Source: Bog-756 sp963699085 (lineage in GTDB: Bacteria > Actinomycetota > Acidimicrobiia > Acidimicrobiales > RAAP-2). From it: DNA of 64,000 nt. Each line of letters begins with the position of its first letter. The first letter of the stretch is position 1. Below the pieces are notes generated by a model that was not told the origin of the DNA, did not search any database, and saw only the letters and a program-made list of their open reading frames with translations. The position numbers and the translations under genes were made by a program. Where the stretch lies: positions 1 through 64,000 of the forward strand of contig CAVOTH010000002.1 in the NCBI GenBank assembly GCA_963699085.1, written 5' to 3'. This document shows positions 56,050 through 64,000 of this stretch, in pieces.

Positions 56050-56590
56050 GCGCCTGAACAAGCCGGTAGTGGGGATGCAGCCCACCCGGGACGGAAAGGG
56101 CTACTGGCTGGTCGCTTCTGACGGTGGGATCTTCGCCTTCGGCGACGCCAGGTTCTACGGCTCGACCGGCAACATCCACCTCAACTCGCCGGTCGTGGGC
56201 ATGGTCGCCACCAGTGACGGTCTGGGTTACTTCATGGTCGCGGCCGACGGCGGGGTGTTCGCATTCGGTGATGCTCAGTTCGCCGGCGGCGGCAATCCCA
56301 ATTCGACCAGTCCCATCGTCGGACTGTCCCCCACGTCGACCGGTGCCGGCTACTGGCTGGCCGCCGCCAACGGTGGGGTGTTCAGCTACGGCGACGCCCA
56401 ATTCTTCGGATCGATGATCAACCAGAACCTGTCGTCAGCCGTCGTGGGGACGGCCTCGACCACCGACGGCGGTGGTTACTGGTTGGTGGCGTCAGACGGT
56501 GGCATATTTGCCTTCGGGGACGCCATCTTCGACGGATCCACCGGGAACGAACGGCTCAACTCACCGATGATCTCCATGGCGGATATCTGA
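54998..56590 (+). pseudogene. Giant Ig-like gene, final segment with propeller-like repeats
   Basis: The last three Ig-like units, then from about 55845 six repeats of about 38-42 residues of the type GYWLVASDGGIFAFGDA-FFGS, ending in SMADI. The repeats suggest a beta-propeller cap at the C-terminus, a design I know from Acidimicrobiia and relatives. The true stop of the whole gene is here. The match continues upstream of the ATG to about 54896. Confidence 0.72.
55845..56590 (+). repeat. Six YWLVASDGGIFAFGDA repeats
   Basis: Units of about 117-126 bp begin near 55848, 55974, 56100, 56226, 56349 and 56475. DNA identity between units is visibly higher than in the Ig-like part. Confidence 0.75.
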
Positions 56591-56661
56591 TCAGATGCGG
56601 CTCCGGCCGCTGTCGTCGACCAGGGCCGACGGACGTAGATCGTGCCGCGAGGTGACACACA

Positions 56662-56689
56662 GGCAATTGGTTGCCAGCAATTGATTGCC
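56662..56689 (+). promoter_or_regulatory. Tandem palindromic operator of the winged-helix gene
   Basis: Two abutting 14-bp units, GGCAATTGGTTGCC and AGCAATTGATTGCC, 12 of 14 identical. Each is itself an inverted repeat (GGCAA-N4-TTGCC; GCAAT-TG-ATTGC). They end 23 bp before the regulator start, as expected of an autoregulatory site. Confidence 0.6.
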
Positions 56690-56712
56690 ATATTCGGTGG
56701 TAACTTTCGCCG

Positions 56713-57027
56713 ATGGAGCAATGGTCGTTTCTCACCAGTCACGGTCAGGCGCTTCTCCTGATCGCCCATGATCCGGACATCCGGTTGCGTGACATCGCCA
56801 CGGGTCTCAAGATCTCGGAACGCCGCGCCTACGGGATCGTCGACGACCTGACCCAGGCGGGCTACCTGGTGAAGGAGCGGGTGGGCCGTCGCAACCGGTA
56901 TGAGGTCCAGGGCCATCTGCCCATGCCCGAGGCCAACGTCCGACAGCGGGCCATCGGAGAGGTGCTGGATCTACTGATCGGCGACGGTGCATCGCTGAGT
57001 GGCACACCAGCACCGGGGGGCGGTTGA
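56713..57027 (+). CDS. Small winged-helix transcriptional regulator
   Basis: A 104-residue MarR/ArsR-size wHTH protein: QALLLIAHDPDIRLRDIATG, KISERRAYGIVDDLTQAGYL, then the wing VKERVGRRNRYEV. The C-terminal tail (VLDLLIGDG) could dimerise. Proteins of this form are common single-domain regulators in actinobacteria. The ATG has no clear ribosome binding site. A tandem 14-bp palindrome lies just upstream. No effector domain is present. Confidence 0.78.
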   Translation: MEQWSFLTSHGQALLLIAHDPDIRLRDIATGLKISERRAYGIVDDLTQAGYLVKERVGRRNRYEVQGHLPMPEANVRQRAIGEVLDLLIGDGASLSGTPAPGGG

Positions 57028-57151
57028 TCGCACCCGACAGGAGATGGGGCCAGCACCGCCTCCTCGACGACGTTGCGGATGACCTCCGACTCGGGCAGCG
57101 GGCGCCCGCCGACAGGGCGAAGCCAGTCCGGGGCGGAAGGCGGATTCCCGT

Positions 57152-57538
57152 TCAGGGCCCGGAGAGGAACGGCGCGGTGGGAAATCGGAGACCGGTCACA
57201 TTCCCGGGCACCAGGCGCACGACCCCGTCGGAGTAGACGTTGCCCGGACCACCGGCCGGGGTAGCCAGGTGGGCGATACCTTGTACCTGGACCAACCACC
57301 CCTCTTCTGCCGGCTCGCTGATGTCATCGACGGCCAATGCCACGACACTGTTGCGGACCGCGGCGTCCGGCATACTGATCCGGTCGATGTCGATGGCAAC
57401 GGAAGCGTCGTCGACGACGTAGCGGACCGGGATGATGATCGGGAGCGCCTGGATCGACAGCGCCAGCCTTCCGAGCGTGGAATTGGCCAACAGCTCCCAG
57501 CACTCGGCGGGAGGAATCGCGATGGCGAATCGGTCCAT
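57152..57538 (-). CDS. Pyridoxamine 5'-phosphate oxidase-fold protein
   Basis: A 128-residue split-barrel flavin-binding protein: CWELLANSTLGRLALSIQ at the N-terminus, PIIIPVRYVVDDASVAI, and GWLVQVQGIAHL. Relatives bind FMN, F420 or heme; in mycobacteria several belong to the hypoxia (DosR) regulon. A DosR-like box is centred about 43 bp upstream of the ATG. No good ribosome binding site is present, which fits a leaderless message. Confidence 0.8.
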   Translation of the reverse strand: MDRFAIAIPPAECWELLANSTLGRLALSIQALPIIIPVRYVVDDASVAIDIDRISMPDAAVRNSVVALAVDDISEPAEEGWLVQVQGIAHLATPAGGPGNVYSDGVVRLVPGNVTGLRFPTAPFLSGP

Positions 57539-57574
57539 GAGTCCACCGTAGGGAGTCGCCGGGTGACGTTCCTA

Positions 57575-57588
57575 GGGACGAACGTCCC
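57575..57588. promoter_or_regulatory. DevR/DosR-like box
   Basis: GGGACGAACGTCCC, followed by GAA, resembles the mycobacterial consensus TTSGGGACTWWAGTCCCSAA, differing at the two positions next to the central WW. The centre is about 43 bp before the ATG of the PPOX-fold gene, the usual distance of a DosR box from a transcription start. Confidence 0.5.
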
Positions 57589-57639
57589 GAATCAGTGCCC
57601 GCCGGTGGCTGTCCGTGGTGAACCCGGGACCGCACGTGG

Positions 57640-58803
57640 TCAGCCGGACACCGCCTCGGGTCCGAACGAAGGGGTGGAGGGTGTCCGGCGCCCGTACTGG
57701 TGGAGTCGGAAGGAGAGGGCGCGGATCTCCCGCACGGCCCGGTCCAGGTCCTCGGTGACACCCAGCAGCGTCGTGGACAGCGCACGGTCACCCAGCCGGG
57801 CCGCCGCTGCTCCCGTGACGGTCAGACCGCTGGAGAAGACGTGCCGGAGGATCTCGTCGAGACCGAGTGCCAACTCGTCGATCTCGTGGTCGAGGTAGAC
57901 GACATGGTCGTGGGGATGCTCAGAGCCGACCCGGACGGCGGCGCGGAGGAGAACGACGGCCCCGGTGCCCCGACTGAGCGGCAGCAGTCCGAGACGAGCC
58001 TCCATGGGTGCCGTCGAGCCGTCGGCCATCACCCCGTCGACCAGGAGGGTGACGCTGGCGGTATCGGCGGCCGGGGCGACGGTCGGATGTCCGCGGTCGA
58101 ACGGATCGATCTCCGGCAACAGGTGGTGCACCGGCCTTCCGGTCAGCCCGCCGGGTCCGTGGCCGAAGAGCCGTTCGGCCGCCCGGCCGGCCCGCACGAC
58201 GGTCCCGTGGTCGTCGACCACCAGGATCCCGAGGGGCGCCCGATCCAACACGAGTTGGGCGAACACATCGCCCAGGCGTTCCGACTGCTCGTCGTAGAAG
58301 GCGGGCACCGCGGGGCCGTGTCGTGGCTCCGGCTTCCCGGCGGCGGACGGACGTCGATCGCGCATCGGCTCAACCGGTGAGAGGGTCACGATGGCGCCGA
58401 GGCAGGATCCACTGTCGTCGAAACGGGACGAGATGAGGACGTCGAACCAGCGGGGCGCATCAGGCCCGTGACAGGGCTGTGAGATCCGCTTGGGGGCGGG
58501 GAGGTCGCCCCGGAGAGCGGTGCGGATGGCGGCGGCCACCTCCCGGGTGAACGGGTCCCCGGGTGATGTGGCACAGACCTCCAGGTAGGAGACGCCGACA
58601 CCGATCCGTCCGGGATCGGCGCCGTTGGCGGTCCCGAATGCCCGCCACGCGGAGTTGACCGATGCGATGACCCCGGTCCGGTCCAGGAGTGCGACCTCGA
58701 CTGCGTCAGGCTCCGAGGTCGTCGGTCCGGTCCGCACAGACTCCAGGGTGCGATGGGATCCGACGGAGTCCAGCCCGGCCATCGCTCCGCCATCCCTCGC
58801 CAT
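57640..58803 (-). CDS. PAS domain protein with degenerate kinase dimerisation domain
   Basis: A 387-residue protein. Residues 30-145 are a PAS-like domain (VALLDRTGVIASVNSAWRAF), 180-300 a second PAS (APLGILVVDDHGTVVRAGRA). The last 80 residues align with the dimerisation domain of DevS-type kinases (VFSSGLTVTGAAA, DLDRAVREIRALSFRLHQ), but the phospho-acceptor His of the usual DLHD motif is replaced by Leu (LGLDEIL), and there is no ATPase domain. So it cannot phosphorylate itself. A sensor partner or anti-regulator is inference. The start could be a few codons later (ATG at 58782). Confidence 0.72.
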   Translation of the reverse strand: MARDGGAMAGLDSVGSHRTLESVRTGPTTSEPDAVEVALLDRTGVIASVNSAWRAFGTANGADPGRIGVGVSYLEVCATSPGDPFTREVAAAIRTALRGDLPAPKRISQPCHGPDAPRWFDVLISSRFDDSGSCLGAIVTLSPVEPMRDRRPSAAGKPEPRHGPAVPAFYDEQSERLGDVFAQLVLDRAPLGILVVDDHGTVVRAGRAAERLFGHGPGGLTGRPVHHLLPEIDPFDRGHPTVAPAADTASVTLLVDGVMADGSTAPMEARLGLLPLSRGTGAVVLLRAAVRVGSEHPHDHVVYLDHEIDELALGLDEILRHVFSSGLTVTGAAAARLGDRALSTTLLGVTEDLDRAVREIRALSFRLHQYGRRTPSTPSFGPEAVSG

Positions 58804-58923
58804 CAGACGTGCTTCGGTGCGGTCATGGACGACCTCCGCCCGGGTCTCACCAGCTACCCCGGGATCTGAATGGACCGTACTGCGGAAGGGTGTCCCCCCA
58901 CAAGAGGTACTCCTAGAGCCGCA

Positions 58924-59577
58924 TTAGCTCTGGGCCCGACGGCTCACCCCGTCGGGGTCCAGGATGACGATCCGGCCCCGGTTCAGCCTCACCAGACCGT
59001 CGGCCTGAGCCTGATTGAGGATGCGGTTGACCGTCTGGCGGGTAGTGCCCGCCATCGAGGCCAGATCGTCCTGCGTGAGTGGGATCGACTGGGTGGCGTG
59101 CCCGGCGTAGATGTCGGCCAGGAAGGCCAGGCGGCGCATCACCCTGGTCTTGGCCGGCAGCATGAGGGCGTCGAGCAGTGCCTGGGAGGTCGAACGCAGC
59201 CGGGCCTCGAGCATCTTGGCCACCACCATCGATGCTCCGGGGTGCTCCTCCCACAGTGAGCGGAAGTCATCCCTGGTCAGACGCAGTGTCTCGACCCGCT
59301 CGAGGGCGACAACCGTGGCCGTGCGAACCGCGCCCTCATTGATCAGCGCCTGTTCGCCGAACGAATTGCCGGGGCGCATCACGTCGACGGTGACCATGTC
59401 ACCACCGGGGCCGTTGACCTGGATCGACACGGTGCCGATGTCGATGAGATGGACACTGTCACCCGCCTCGCCCTGGTGGCAGATGAACGCGCCTTTGGGG
59501 AAGCGCTGGCGGCGGCAGCGCGACAGCACGGCCCTCCGATCCACCTCCGACAACGGGTCCAACAGTTGCCACTGCAC
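58924..59577 (-). CDS. Crp/Fnr family transcriptional regulator
   Basis: A 217-residue regulator: cyclic-nucleotide-binding fold (RFPKGAFICHQGEAGDSVHL, GNSFGEQALINEGAVRTAT) and a Crp helix-turn-helix (LTQDDLASMAGTTRQTVNRI). The recognition helix has Arg-Gln...Arg where E. coli CRP has Arg-Glu...Arg, so the DNA site may differ from TGTGA. The start is the GTG at 59577, preceded by GGGAGG at 8 bases and giving the usual family length; a longer frame reaches 59796 through the repeat array. Confidence 0.88.
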   Translation of the reverse strand: MQWQLLDPLSEVDRRAVLSRCRRQRFPKGAFICHQGEAGDSVHLIDIGTVSIQVNGPGGDMVTVDVMRPGNSFGEQALINEGAVRTATVVALERVETLRLTRDDFRSLWEEHPGASMVVAKMLEARLRSTSQALLDALMLPAKTRVMRRLAFLADIYAGHATQSIPLTQDDLASMAGTTRQTVNRILNQAQADGLVRLNRGRIVILDPDGVSRRAQS

Positions 59578-59663
59578 CGACTGATCCTCCCGCCCTGCTC
59601 GGCGACCGGACCGTTCGTCCGAAAGCGACACCCTATCCCAGAGCATCCGTAGGAAAGACCTGG

Positions 59664-59703
59664 TGACGCCCGTGTGACGCCCGTGTGACGCCAGGGTAAC
59701 GCC
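59664..59703. repeat. Four phased TGACGCC repeats upstream of crp
   Basis: TGACGCC at 59664, 59675 and 59686 and TAACGCC at 59697: four heptamers each exactly 11 bp apart, on one face of the helix. They lie 87-126 bp upstream of the Crp/Fnr start. Confidence 0.6.
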
Positions 59704-59756
59704 AGATGGAGACCGGCTTTCCGTCCCGGCATATGTCGTCCCGGTGACATTCGCTG

Positions 59757-59772
59757 TGTCGGCGATACGACA
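59757..59772. promoter_or_regulatory. Crp/Fnr-type palindrome TGTCG-N6-CGACA
   Basis: TGTCG GCGATA CGACA, a perfect palindrome with the 5-6-5 geometry of Crp/Fnr sites, in the region between the regulator and the divergent small membrane gene at 59836 (64 bp upstream of it). Confidence 0.5.
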
Positions 59773-59835
59773 GACACACCGAATGGGCTCCCGCACACTG
59801 GTGTCAACACCCCCTTACGACGGGCGGCCACATAC

Positions 59836-60066
59836 ATGGAGTACTTCGAAATCTTGTTACTGGTCCTGATGGCAGTGGCCGGCCTGGTGATCCTGGCCCT
59901 GGTGGTGGCGTCCGGTCATACGTCCCGTCACGAGCCGCGACCTGCCACCCCGGATCGACTCCGCGACCCCTTGGTGCCGGCACTGGTCGTGGACCTCCAC
60001 AACAGTGTGCCGGCCCGATCGCATGACCATGACCCTCGAGGCCTGGAAGCGATTCCGGCCGAATGA
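59836..60066 (+). CDS. Small membrane protein (76 aa)
   Basis: A 76-codon frame starting with a single membrane helix (EILLLVLMAVAGLVILALVV) and a hydrophilic His/Arg-rich tail. The ribosome binding site is weak. Divergent from the Crp/Fnr gene, with the TGTCG palindrome 64 bp upstream. No known family. Confidence 0.5.
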   Translation: MEYFEILLLVLMAVAGLVILALVVASGHTSRHEPRPATPDRLRDPLVPALVVDLHNSVPARSHDHDPRGLEAIPAE

Positions 60067-60200
60067 TCCCCCCAGCCGGCGGCACCCGGTGTTCCCCCCG
60101 GGCACCGCGTGTCGCCGGACCCCTCGCATCAGACCGATCACTACCGATACTGATCCAGACCGACAGCACTTCCTCACCCAACGACAGATAGCGGGCAGAC

Positions 60201-60716
60201 ATGACCTTGCAGGCCACGACATTCGCGGATGATGGTGCACCGGAGACGGGATCGGCGCCGACGGCCGCCACACTGACGGTCCTGCCGGCCCGTCGGCCCG
60301 ATGCGCCCGAACCCGCCACCACGGCGGTGGAGTCGCTCGACGCGGCGGACCTGTCGGCCTCACGGGACAGCGCGTTGCGGGAGGTGGCCATCGAGGATCT
60401 GCTCCGGCTCCTCGATGCCAGCCGGCGACTGCAGGTCACGTTGGCCGCCAACGAGAAGATGTGTGAGGCTTCGGTGCGCAAGATGATGGACGGGACCGCC
60501 CCGGCTGACGTGCTCGTCGACATCAACGTCGCCGGCGCACGGCTCGATCTGGCGGGGACGCTCGAGGCATTCGAACGGGCTCGGCACCGCAGCCGGAGCA
60601 CGTTCATCGCCGCCCAGTTCGAGAGCGGCATGAACATGAAGGAGATCGCCCGGAATTGGGCGATCTCCCGCCAGCTGGCCCACCGTTTCTTCACCGAGGC
60701 CCGCCGGAACGACTGA
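60201..60716 (+). CDS. Hypothetical helical protein with C-terminal HTH-like segment
   Basis: A 171-residue acidic protein. The first 55 residues are disordered and Ala/Pro-rich; the rest is helical. The C-terminus reads FIAAQFESGMNMKEIARNWA then ISRQLAHRFFTEAR, resembling a helix-turn-helix. I do not recognise a family. It ends 26 bp before the convergent patatin gene. Confidence 0.6.
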   Translation: MTLQATTFADDGAPETGSAPTAATLTVLPARRPDAPEPATTAVESLDAADLSASRDSALREVAIEDLLRLLDASRRLQVTLAANEKMCEASVRKMMDGTAPADVLVDINVAGARLDLAGTLEAFERARHRSRSTFIAAQFESGMNMKEIARNWAISRQLAHRFFTEARRND

Positions 60717-60741
60717 GGCCCCGATGTCCCCGGAGGGTGCG

Positions 60742-61698
60742 TCAGTCCCAGAACTCGGCGATCCCCCCGGTGGCCACGTCGGCGGCGGCCTGGCGGGCGC
60801 CCATCGCCATGGCGTCCGGAATCGCCTTCGGGTCCATCAGGCCGGCGACATCCATCGGGTGTCGCTCAGGTGCCCGGAAGAAGACCTGGGTCCCGCTGGC
60901 CCGCAGTGCGTCCAGTTCACGGGTGAGGTCGCCCCGCGCCAAGGTGAGCATGCCTGTCGTGAGTTCGTCGTCACGATAGAGGGAGAGCACCAGCGCTCTC
61001 CTCGCGCCGGCCAGCAGGTCGAGGTGGACCGTCGTGCCGCACACTCCGCCGTCCATGCAGGTGTGGCCGCCGATCGGCTGGGGGGAATAGAAGCCGGGTA
61101 CGGCGCTGCTGGCGGCCGCCCCGTTGCAGGCCGGCACACCGGTGTCGGCAGTGATGACGCACCGCTCGCCCGAGTCGACGTCCACCGTGGTCATCCACAG
61201 CGCTTCGGACCCCCAGTGCCTACCGATGACCAGGAGGAGATCGCGCACCATGATGTTCGGGCCCGGGGTGTCGGCGGCCCGGGCAGCCTTCCCGATGGCG
61301 AGGATGGTGTCGATGGTGGAGTCCTCGGCGTGCAGGTAGAGGTCGAGCGCCGCCAATTGCGATGGCTTGGTCGCGTCTGCAGGGAAGAGCATCCGCATCA
61401 GGCCGGGGACCAACGACAGGGCCTTCGACTCGAGGAACATCTTGTGGAGATGGCCATGGGCGAGGCTGGTGGCGACGATCGATCCGGCCGAGGTCCCGAC
61501 CAGGCGATCGGCCCGGGCGATGTGGACGTCATGACGGGCCAGGGTCTCGAGGTAGCCGAGCTGCCAGGCGACGAAGAACATGCCGCCGCCACCGAGACTG
61601 GCGCTCAGTCCGACCCCGTCCCCGTACCGCTCGTCGAACGACTGTGGTCTCGCCGGGTCGGGAGCGTCACCGGCCGCTGTTCCCGCGTCCCGCCGCAT
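60742..61698 (-). CDS. Patatin-like phospholipase
   Basis: A 318-residue patatin-fold acyl hydrolase with a Ser-Asp dyad. Oxyanion glycine loop SLGGGGMFFVAW, nucleophile elbow LVGTSAGSIVAT and Asp in CMDGGVCG are all present, so it should be active. No signal peptide or membrane helix; cytoplasmic. No ribosome binding site at the ATG; a leaderless message is likely. It is divergent from a phosphoesterase gene, 221 bp apart, and both may act on phospholipids. Confidence 0.85.
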   Translation of the reverse strand: MRRDAGTAAGDAPDPARPQSFDERYGDGVGLSASLGGGGMFFVAWQLGYLETLARHDVHIARADRLVGTSAGSIVATSLAHGHLHKMFLESKALSLVPGLMRMLFPADATKPSQLAALDLYLHAEDSTIDTILAIGKAARAADTPGPNIMVRDLLLVIGRHWGSEALWMTTVDVDSGERCVITADTGVPACNGAAASSAVPGFYSPQPIGGHTCMDGGVCGTTVHLDLLAGARRALVLSLYRDDELTTGMLTLARGDLTRELDALRASGTQVFFRAPERHPMDVAGLMDPKAIPDAMAMGARQAAADVATGGIAEFWD

Positions 61699-61919
61699 GG
61701 GCGAATGTTAGCGGGCGTCCGTTGCGGCGATCGCCGGGGTGGCACGGTGCCAGGAAGGGTTGGCGGAGCACGACGGGCGGCGTGCTCCGACCTGCCGGCA
61801 GTTGCCGACCCCGTTGCTACGTCCTACGGTGCTGATCAGACCGGCCGGCCGATCGGGCCGCGTCCGGGCCGAGGGATGGCGGACCGGGTGACGGCACATC
61901 GAGGAATGGCAGGGTCGTG

Positions 61920-64000
61920 ATGGAGCCGACGGCAGCACAGGCCATGGACCACGTCGTTCTGGTCATCTTCGAGAACCGCTCCTTCGACAACCTCCTGGGC
62001 CAGCTCTACTCCCCCGAGGAGAAGCCGGGATTCGAGGGCGTACTCGGCCGGGATCTCACCAATCCGGTTCCATCCTGGGCCAAGCCGGTACCGCCCGGTG
62101 ACGGGCGGGTGCCGGGAGTGGTGAGCTACGGCCCGGCACCGGATGGGAACACCCCGGACCCGGACCCGGGAGAGGAGTACCAGCACACCAACACGCAGCT
62201 GTACGGGATCCTCCATCCGGCCAATATCGGGGTGGCGGCGCACGACATGGAGACGACCAACGCGCCCGAACCGGGCGCCGGACCGCCGAGCATGAACGGG
62301 TTCGTCGCCGACTACATCAGCAGTTATCGGACGTTGCGGGGCGAGGATCCCGAGTACGAGCAGTACCGCCAGATCATGCTGGGACACACCCCGGGGCAGG
62401 TCCCGGTGCTGAGCGGGATTGCCCGGGGCTTCGCCGTGTTCGACCACTGGTTCAGCGAGGTGCCCTCGCAGACGTTCCCGAACCGGTCGTTCTGGACCTC
62501 GGCGTCGTCTTGCGGGCTGGTCGTCAACACACCGGCCACCGAGTGGTACTTCCACAACACGTCCGAGACCATCTTCGACCGGCTCGAGGAGCACGGGCGG
62601 TCTTGGAAGGTCTACGTGCTGGAGCCGAGCCCGCTGTCCATCACCGGGGCCATCCACACTCCCCGGCTCAAGAAGTGGTTCCACCAGCGCTTCGTCCCCT
62701 TCGCCGAGTTCGAACGGGACGCGGCAGCCGGAAGGCTCCCCGACTTCGCCCTGATCGAGCCCAATCTGCTGTGCGGACATGCCGACTACCACCCGCCGTT
62801 CGGGGACACCTTCGTGACGGACGTCGACGTGGGTGTCGACATCGGCTCCGCGGTCGACGCCGGTGAACAGTTCCTGGCCCGTATCTACACGGCGGTTCGC
62901 AACGCCCCTCGCCAGGGCACGTCCAACGTGTGGAACACCGCGCTCCTCATCGGGTGGGACGAGCCCGGCGGCACCTACGACCATGTGCCCCCCCGCGAGG
63001 TCCCACCCCCCGACGACAGCCCGGGCCAGTTGGGGTTCGACTTCGGCCGGTCGGGCTACCGGGTGCCGGCGATCCTGGTGTCGCCGTGGGTACCCGAGGA
63101 GGCGGTCGTATCCGAGGAGTACCGGCACACCTCGTTGATCGCCACGCTCCGTACGGTCTGGAGCCTCGGCGCCCCCCTCACCGCCCGTGACGCGTCGGCC
63201 CGCACTTTCCGGAGTGTGTTCTCCCTCGGATCTCCCCGGGATCCGAGCACGTGGCCGGATGTCACCGCCTTGTCGGCCATGGCCTCACCCCGCCCCTTCG
63301 ATCCCGACTCCTCGGTCAGCGGGCTCGCCCGCGTCCTCGTCCACGGCTTGGCCCACCTGGGACGGGCCCACGGTTACCGCCAGGGTTCCCGGCCCGAGAC
63401 CTACGACCCCCACGCCGATGAGCAGGAGGTCCAACTGTCCCCGTCGATGGTCGTCAGTGCCGCCCGGGCGTTCGGGGGACATTTCTTCCCCCGGTTGGTG
63501 GAGCCGGATCGAGCGGCGTCGGCAGTCCCTGCGCCGGCAGCCGAACCCGGCGTCGAGGCCACCCCGGTGGTCCAACCGATCGCCTTGGGCCTGGCCATTG
63601 AGTACTCCTATCCGACCTTCGATTCGGTGGAGGTGTCGCTGCTCTTCCGCGGACGTCGGCGGTGGAGCCACCTGTTCACCCGGGAGAGCACCGACAGGCG
63701 CTATGTCCTCGACCTCGGTCTGGTCCGCCTCGACCTCACCTTCACCGGTGACCTGTTCGACGGGACCATCACCTGGACGGTCTCCGTGGACACCCGGTCC
63801 TGGATCGACCGACCGTGGGTGGCACGCCGTGATCTGGCGCAGCGTTCCGTCATCCGGTTCGACCCGTCCATCGGGGAGATCGACGGGCGCACCGATGTCT
63901 ACCCGCCCGTCGTATTCGACCCGGTATACGGAAGCAGCCAGAACTGCAGCGGGACCGTCCTGCGCATCCACGTGGACGACGACCCCCGTGGCCTGTGCGA
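61920..64000 (+). CDS. Phosphoesterase family protein (phospholipase C/acid phosphatase), partial
   Basis: An open frame of 693 codons from the ATG at 61920 to the window end, with no stop. The N-terminus has HVVLVIFENRSFDNLLG, the metal-binding start of the PF04185 family, then GFAVFDHWFSEVPSQTFPNR and GWDEPGGTYDHVPPR with the other ligands. These enzymes cleave phosphocholine-type phospholipids or phosphomonoesters. No signal peptide is seen at this start. The C-terminal part (LLFRGRRRWSHLFTREST) is an added beta domain. The 3' end lies outside. Confidence 0.85.
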   Translation, partial: MEPTAAQAMDHVVLVIFENRSFDNLLGQLYSPEEKPGFEGVLGRDLTNPVPSWAKPVPPGDGRVPGVVSYGPAPDGNTPDPDPGEEYQHTNTQLYGILHPANIGVAAHDMETTNAPEPGAGPPSMNGFVADYISSYRTLRGEDPEYEQYRQIMLGHTPGQVPVLSGIARGFAVFDHWFSEVPSQTFPNRSFWTSASSCGLVVNTPATEWYFHNTSETIFDRLEEHGRSWKVYVLEPSPLSITGAIHTPRLKKWFHQRFVPFAEFERDAAAGRLPDFALIEPNLLCGHADYHPPFGDTFVTDVDVGVDIGSAVDAGEQFLARIYTAVRNAPRQGTSNVWNTALLIGWDEPGGTYDHVPPREVPPPDDSPGQLGFDFGRSGYRVPAILVSPWVPEEAVVSEEYRHTSLIATLRTVWSLGAPLTARDASARTFRSVFSLGSPRDPSTWPDVTALSAMASPRPFDPDSSVSGLARVLVHGLAHLGRAHGYRQGSRPETYDPHADEQEVQLSPSMVVSAARAFGGHFFPRLVEPDRAASAVPAPAAEPGVEATPVVQPIALGLAIEYSYPTFDSVEVSLLFRGRRRWSHLFTRESTDRRYVLDLGLVRLDLTFTGDLFDGTITWTVSVDTRSWIDRPWVARRDLAQRSVIRFDPSIGEIDGRTDVYPPVVFDPVYGSSQNCSGTVLRIHVDDDPRGLC

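Noticed and set aside
61836..63128. A 430-codon minus-strand frame opposite the phosphoesterase
   Set aside because: It is antisense to a convincing enzyme, has no known motif and is Gly/Arg/Val-rich, as expected from a high-GC shadow frame.

Overview
The window is high-GC, gene-dense bacterial DNA with actinobacterial features: many GTG/TTG starts, ATGA start/stop overlaps, a BTAD/AAA regulator, LuxR-type ATPase regulators, DUF2252, DUF4260 and pRiA4b ORF-3 proteins, and a formylglycine-generating enzyme of the Streptomyces/Mycobacterium type. Repeats of the YWLVASDGGIFAFGDA type at the end of a giant Ig-like protein point to Acidimicrobiia or a relative. This placement is inference; there is no rRNA or marker gene to confirm it.

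Layout. 0-12 kb: an MFS transporter divergent from a large LuxR regulator, then a run of genes (57-aa protein, MMPL transporter, cupin, epimerase fused in frame to an alpha/beta hydrolase, DUF4260 protein, frameshifted membrane-anchored hydrolase). 12-15 kb: a toxin-antitoxin pocket with an AbiE-like pair and a VapBC-like pair, separated by the 3' part of a tRNA-Arg(ACG), the usual scar of an integrative element; no integrase is visible. 15-23.4 kb: a 1344-aa BTAD/pseudo-cyclase/AAA/TPR regulator divergent from a 1390-aa secreted multi-domain protein.

23-44 kb: a redox, envelope and stress region. It has a DUF202 protein, a CxPSR sulfatase, a minus-strand run of membrane/SHOCT/flavodoxin genes, a MalT-like LuxR regulator, cydC'-cydA-cydB (cytochrome bd), a secreted FGE-fold protein, a true FGE able to mature the sulfatase, DUF2252, a DUF6325-like protein, SHOCT and several very small membrane proteins. 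A 17-bp palindrome (TCACCC-N5-GGGTGA) recurs 125-140 bp before three of these transcription units and is a candidate shared operator. The MalT-like gene and cydC are both cut at one point near 32.65 kb, so this is a rearrangement breakpoint or an assembly misjoin.

44.4-56.6 kb: one giant secreted protein gene of about 35 Ig-like repeats plus six propeller-like repeats. Its first 5.8 kb is open; its last 6.3 kb carries eight frameshifts, every one a net +1. 56.6-64 kb: a small winged-helix regulator behind a tandem palindromic operator, a PPOX-fold protein with a DevR/DosR-like box, a PAS protein with a degenerate kinase dimerisation domain, a Crp/Fnr regulator with two sets of upstream DNA repeats, a patatin-like lipase, and a phosphoesterase (phospholipase C/acid phosphatase family) running off the window end.
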